From positions 248,001-312,000 of the forward strand of contig CAOLHI010001012.1 in NCBI GenBank assembly GCA_948474755.1: a stretch of DNA of 64,000 nt, given 5' to 3'. Positions 59,757 through 64,000 of the stretch are shown one piece after another. Under the pieces are notes generated by a model that saw only the letters and a program-made list of their open reading frames with translations, was not told the DNA's origin and made no database searches. The DNA comes from Ctenosaura bakeri (Eukaryota > Chordata > Lepidosauria > Squamata > Iguanidae). The stretch's first letter is position 1. Each line of letters opens with the position of its first letter. Made by a program: the position numbers and the translations under genes.

Positions 59757-59858
59757 ACTCTTCTTCTTCTTCTTCTTCTTCTTCTTCTTTTTCCTCCTCC
59801 TCCTCCTCCTCCTCCTCCTCCTCCTGCTCCTCCTTCTCCTCCTCCTCCTCCTCCTCCT
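59757..59858. repeat. (TTC)n(TCC)n microsatellite
   Basis: About ten TTC units grade into more than 20 TCC-type units with a few interruptions. It directly follows the LINE 3' UTR, so it probably grew from the element's tail. The Ser/Pro/Arg/Glu-rich frames across it are artefacts. Confidence 0.96.
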
Positions 59859-59869
59859 GACCTTTCCTT

Positions 59870-61080
59870 CTGGAGGTAGAAAGGTGAGAAATAAGGAAAT
59901 TAAGCATGGAAAGGAAAGGCATATTTTGTCCAAACTGGTTTCTCTCCCTCTGAGGAGAGATGGTTGGGATCCTTCTCTCTGGCCTGTCCTCTTCCCAAAG
60001 GTACCTGGTGGGTTTATGATTTGCTTCCATATCAGTGGAAGACTTTAAATTAACTTTAGGATTTAGTCTGAAGCTTAAAGAGGTGTTCACCACTTGGACA
60101 TCCCCTTTTGAACAGAAACTCAGAGCAGATTCACAACCCCATTGACACGGAAGCCACCAGTTGCCATTGATTTGGTCATTCTGGAAACCATAATGGCAGA
60201 GCAGACGAAACATATATCAAATCAAATTGGGCTTCTGTCTCCCCTCCCCAATAGCAACGCACTCAAAAGATGTTAGCTGCCTATTGTTCAGGTGTTAAAG
60301 GCTCAGAAGACTTGCTTATAAAAAGCATGCCTTCGTTCAAATTTTATTTGGGGTTTTAGAAAAGGTATCAGGCCACAAAGATGAGCTACAAGGGTACTAG
60401 AATGTGGTGTGTAGGCTGTGTCTTTATTTAGGTAGATTCCAAAATGATCTTAAGTTCAGATCAGATGATGGCAGTAACAGAATTTTTTCACACATTTTGA
60501 ACAATGCAAGATAGAACAGGCAACTAAAATAACTCTCCAAAAAGGGAAGTTTGAAAAGCTGTTCAACCCTCCTTCCTGTGAAGATATTGTTTGTGTAGCT
60601 TCAGTTTGTGTGATGCTTTACTTGGTGGTTTTTATTATAAATTGACTGAGGGTTGTGTTTCACGGTTATAATTAAAGGTATGTACAGTTGACAGAACATG
60701 TGATAAGAAATAAGAGAAGCAGGTTGCTGGACATGGTTACTTTAATCATTCCAGATGTGTAAAAACTCTGTGTTGGATAATTCAAGCTGTTGGCTAGTTA
60801 GAGTAAACAAACACATTTTCCTCATTCTTTAACACTTATCAATCAATAGAAGGCTCTAGAAATCGCACTGGAGTAAGAAACAGAAATCAGGGCGCTATCA
60901 TTACATGCACAGTAAAAGAGAGAGAGAAACAGAGCAAAACAATATATCTGATATTATCTCTTAAAAATACAGATTGATTCAATTTGTCTACTATATATGT
61001 CTATCAGCTTGGCTTGTTTAGATGGAACGGGAATCCCAAAACTGTCTTGGTCAACTGAAATAAAAGATTATAACAGATTG
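59870..61080. other. Unassigned DNA
   Basis: No gene or repeat family recognised after the microsatellite. Confidence 0.4.
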
Positions 61081-61084
61081 GAAG

Positions 61085-61270
61085 AGAGACAAAAATACTG
61101 GGGAGAAAATGCTGTTTTCTTTTCAGAAAACTTATTTTCTGCACAGAAAATGATATTTTCCACACTGAATAAATCCTATTTAAAGATTCTTGCATACCTA
61201 TAATTTTCCATGGAAGAGTTGCCCAACACTCATTTTCAACATTTTTTTTCAAATATTTTTGAATATTCTT
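61085..61270 (+). repeat. Dispersed repeat X
   Basis: GAAAATGCTGTTTTCTTTTC, CTGCACAGAAAATGATATTT and the right-end words GTTGCCCAACACTCATTTTC and TTTCAAATATTTTTGAATA match the right half of the copy at 17790-18290. Confidence 0.6.
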
Positions 61271-62055
61271 TCTCTCATTAATAAAACCATGTGTCTAGTT
61301 TCCTTGTAATATATAATGTAGATGTACTCAAAAGCTCCTGGAAGTGGTTGCACTTGTAAAGTAGTATATTTGAGTTGAATTGCAAGATGGGTGTTCATTT
61401 CATGTACTAATCTGCTCAGCTCGCTTGCTGCTAAACATGCCAATACAATTACATCAAACAGTTTTGTAAGTCCTGGTCCAAAAAGGGTAGCTGTCCCTAA
61501 ATCCTGTTGAAATTAACAGGACTAAGGTTAATTACTTAAAGCTTGATCTGTTCCTTGCCTAAGAAAATCTCATGTATTATTGGAGTTGCAAGAAGTCGAC
61601 AGGTGTTTCAAAGGCATGTACACAGTCATTGACCTTAAAGAAGACCTGATAATGGCTAACTCTTTCTGGATCTATGGTGGTAGGCAAGCTCTGCCATTCT
61701 TCAGAAGCTTCCTTTGATGTAAGTTGTGTCCTATTTTGTGAATCCATTAGACACTGAGAAAGCAGTAACTGCTTTTTTAAAAAACAGAGCTAATCAATTG
61801 TGAGGGGGTGAACTAAATTCAAGCAGAAAAACAAGATGAGGTAGAGAGAGGTAACCCACTTTCTACCAATATGTGTAGTCATGAAGTTTCTATCCTTCAG
61901 TCATTTCACATCTTTCAAAATGGATTATATTATCTGGGTTGCATTTTGGGATTCTCACTGAAAGAGAATCAGAGTGGCTGCCCTTTTGTTTTCTCCAAAA
62001 ACCATATTTTGAAGTGCTTTTTAATTCTAGAATATTCAAACGAGCTACTGCCATA
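61271..62055. other. Unassigned DNA
   Basis: Short remnants of repeat Z-type words occur near 61490-61545. No gene recognised. Confidence 0.4.
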
Positions 62056-62057
62056 AA

Positions 62058-62248
62058 GGCCATTTCTGCACTACACTGTTATATTGCTATTATTCCACTT
62101 TCAACATCCTATGGAATCCTGGGGTTTGCAGTTTAGGGAGGGGCCTGTAGAATTCTCAGCCAGAGAGCTCTTTGGCCTCAGTAAACTATAAACCCCAAAA
62201 TGTTGAAAGTGGAATAACAACACTATAACAATATAGTGCAGAAAGGCC
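62058..62248. mobile_element. Foldback MITE, family A
   Basis: It runs from GGCCATTTCTGCACTACACT to AATATAGTGCAGAAAGGCC. The flanks are A-rich on both sides (AAA), so a duplication is possible but weak. The inner arms (CACTTTCAACATCCTATGG and TGTTGAAAGTGGAATAAC) are shorter on the right than in other copies. Confidence 0.88.
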
Positions 62249-62259
62249 CCAAAAATTAT

Positions 62260-63310
62260 TGCTTCCTTTAGAAGCAACATTATATTTGGTAGCAGATGAA
62301 TATCTAAAGAAAAAACCCTCAAACTTTGCCACAATAGATGAATTATTCCTTCATCCACCTATTATGAGATCGAGGTATGCTGCTAAATATTCCTTCAAAA
62401 AAAAAAAAAGGAGAAAATAAAGCAGATGTGTTAAAGTTATAAAACCAAAGTGTTCCTTTCCATGAAGCAAAGTTCTTAAAGCAGTGTTCTTAAACCTTAT
62501 CTACTAAGGAGGAAAGTTTAAACATTTCAGTTTCTTTCTTTTTGGTATATTTTTTCAGGGAGGGGAATAGAAATGCTGTTTTTGAAAGCACATCCAGATG
62601 TGCTTCATGAAGTATCCCAGATGACTATGATCATTCTTCTTCCTCCCCCTCTTCCTCCTATTCTTCATCTTCATCTTCTTCAGTTTGGGTAACAAGAATC
62701 AGAAATTAAGAGAGAAATCCTACGCATGGTAGATCAGAATTAATCCCCTTTGAGTTCCGTGTGGGCTTTACTCGCAAGTAAATGTGCTGAAGAATCAACT
62801 CATTTGAAGAAACAAAGTCAGAGGAAGAATCATTTCACAAAAGTGTCTTTCCTCAAAATACCATGTAAGTGTCTGACTCCTAAAATTATTTTTTGGTTTT
62901 TAGTTTCTTCCCTGCCCTAAGCCAAAGTGGCATGTCCTCAAACCACTCTCCCCTGGCTTGCTTTTAAGCAAAGAAAGGGGTTCTTTCACAATATACTTAA
63001 TTTGGCCCTCAGTTTTGATTGAGTCCCGTCAGTCACATCGCGTTCCTTCTAGTCTTCGATCAAATGCATCTGATTCTAATCAGGCTTCAAGTGTGAGCAC
63101 TCACAGATGGTGACTCTCAAATCTATGTTCTGACAATGATGACACATGCGAGCTTAACATTCACTTTCCTAAACAACTTGGGAGAGTAAAATCCTGTTTC
63201 ATAAATGTAATGGCAGTTGCAAAAGCAGTGCTTCTGTGCCTGAAGGACAACTATTTTAGCATAGAAAAGAATATCTGAGAAGTAGAGTGCCTTATTTCCT
63301 TCACCCACTT
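62260..63310. other. Unassigned DNA
   Basis: A TTC/TCC-rich patch lies at 62636-62680 and a remnant of repeat Z-type words near 62715-62800. No gene recognised. Confidence 0.4.
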
Positions 63311-63313
63311 TAT

Positions 63314-63324
63314 ACTATCATCAC

Positions 63325-63356
<32 letters not shown>
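63314..63356. repeat. (ATC)n microsatellite (LINE tail)
   Basis: About 13 CAT/ATC units at the 3' edge of the antisense LINE that follows. They mirror the (GAT)n tail of the plus-strand copy at 40598. Confidence 0.95.
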
Positions 63357-63925
63357 CACTTTCCTCCAAGAATTGGAGTCAAGACAGCTTACAGTTTGAA
63401 AAAGTAATACAGTTAAAACCATACAAAAAATGAATATTAAGATAAAATTGAACTGGTCACAATATTAAAACCCTTCTAAGCTCTAGTTAAAATAATAAAG
63501 TGGTATTTAAATATTAAAAAGCTATTTAAATAGTGAAGTTTAAAACCGTACGGCATCCCCTAGCCCATTCTTTAAAAAAAATTCTGTATTAAACCCTGTC
63601 AGAATAGAAAGGGTTTTGCCTGCTAATGGAAGGACAGCTGGGAAAGGGCCATTCTGGCTTCCCTGTAAAGGGAGTTCTAGGTTCCAGGGGCAGCTACTGA
63701 GGAGGTCCTCTCTCAAGTCTCCACCAACTATGCCTGTGAAGATGGTGGAACTTAGAGAAAGACCTCTCCTAGTGATCTCAGGGCTCGAGTAGGCACATAC
63801 AGGCAGATACAGGCTGCCAGATAATGTGGAGCTGAGCCATATAGGGTGTGGAAGATCACAACCAGCACTTTGATTTTCACCTGCAAACAAACTGGGAGCC
63901 AGCTTGAGCTGTTTTAACAGGGAGA
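63357..63925 (-). mobile_element. L2-like LINE 3' end
   Basis: After the (ATC)n tail come CCACTTTCCTCCAAGAATTG and an A/T-rich 3' UTR. Then, on the minus strand, C-terminal coding remains appear (the stretch from 63890 to 63600 holds the usual NLELP-type words and a KTLSIL end). Near 63850-63900 is the CAGCACTTTGATTTTCACCT block, the equivalent of the FKVL segment. It is diverged and not codable. Confidence 0.7.
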
Positions 63926-63929
63926 AAGA

Positions 63930-64000
63930 AACAGTGTGATAGTGGTTTGAGTCCTTCCATGCTGGAGATCAAACCTCAGTTCCCTATTCAAAGATAGAAA
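63930..64000 (+). mobile_element. Possible SINE head at the window edge
   Basis: CAGTGTGATAGTGGTTTGAG resembles the box A region of the SINE at 41200, and GGAGATCAAACCTCAGTTCC resembles its box B region. The window ends before the body, so this is uncertain. Confidence 0.4.

Larger units (their letters stand above)
57942..59757 (+). mobile_element. L2-like LINE lacking its reverse transcriptase
   Basis: The endonuclease region (57942 to about 59145) joins directly to the C-terminal domain (from about 59150). A 3' UTR follows (TTCACCGCCTCGACCCATGG) and then a pyrimidine microsatellite tail. The reverse transcriptase that should lie between is absent. The 5' UTR boundary is not clear. The coding parts are only lightly damaged, so the element looks fairly young. 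Confidence 0.88.

Noticed and set aside
59615..60213. Ser-, Pro-, Arg- and Glu-rich frames up to 152 codons
   Set aside because: All run through the (TTC)n(TCC)n microsatellite and have no conserved sequence outside it.
1..64000. Bacterial-style operon, CRISPR array, phage or plasmid genes
   Set aside because: There are no ribosome-binding-site/ORF layouts, no spaced direct repeats and no long dense coding. The LINE, SINE and MITE content is vertebrate.

Overview
This window looks like intergenic or long-intron DNA from a squamate reptile, most likely a lizard. That placement is inferred from the mix of repeats: young-looking L1, CR1 and L2-like LINEs side by side, a tRNA-derived SINE with an (ACA)n-type tail, a Penelope-like fragment, and many foldback DNA-transposon relics. 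I found no host protein-coding exon, rRNA, tRNA or CRISPR array that I can defend. Every long open frame with recognisable protein similarity belongs to a retroelement.

Layout. 1-3.7 kb: unassigned AT-rich DNA, an (AAAG)n microsatellite and two foldback MITEs. 3.95-7.2 kb: a nested stack in which an L2-like LINE (minus) holds an L1 (plus), the L1 holds a GC-rich MITE, and a second MITE sits in the L2. 9.4-10.05 kb: a CR1 3' end split by a 237-bp hairpin that resembles the end of a Penelope-like element and has a clean 14-bp target duplication. 12.6-19.3 kb: foldback MITEs and an unrecognised dispersed repeat. 21.5-22.6 kb: a well-bounded solo LTR (TG...CA, 4-bp duplication, TATA box, poly(A) signal, 38-bp tandem repeats). 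24.3-25.4 kb: antisense CR1 with a readable reverse transcriptase. 26-41 kb: more MITEs, SINEs, an LTR-like block and an antisense L2 reverse-transcriptase relic. 43.0-43.45 kb: a Tigger-type non-autonomous transposon. 46.8-54.9 kb: three more GGCC-ended elements, including an 801-bp one. 57.9-59.9 kb: an L2-like LINE that keeps its endonuclease and C-terminus but has lost the reverse transcriptase. 63.3-64 kb: an antisense L2 3' end.

The most coherent signal is a set of at least five short non-autonomous DNA-transposon families. Their interiors differ, but all share the end GGCC(A/C)TTT(C/T)(C/T)GCAC and, where boundaries are clean, flanking 3-bp duplications that are not restricted to TWA. 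This suggests one transposase, not encoded here, mobilising many unrelated passengers. A second lead is a dispersed repeat built from short palindromic CAGAAAAT/ATTTTCTG units, seen in four places.
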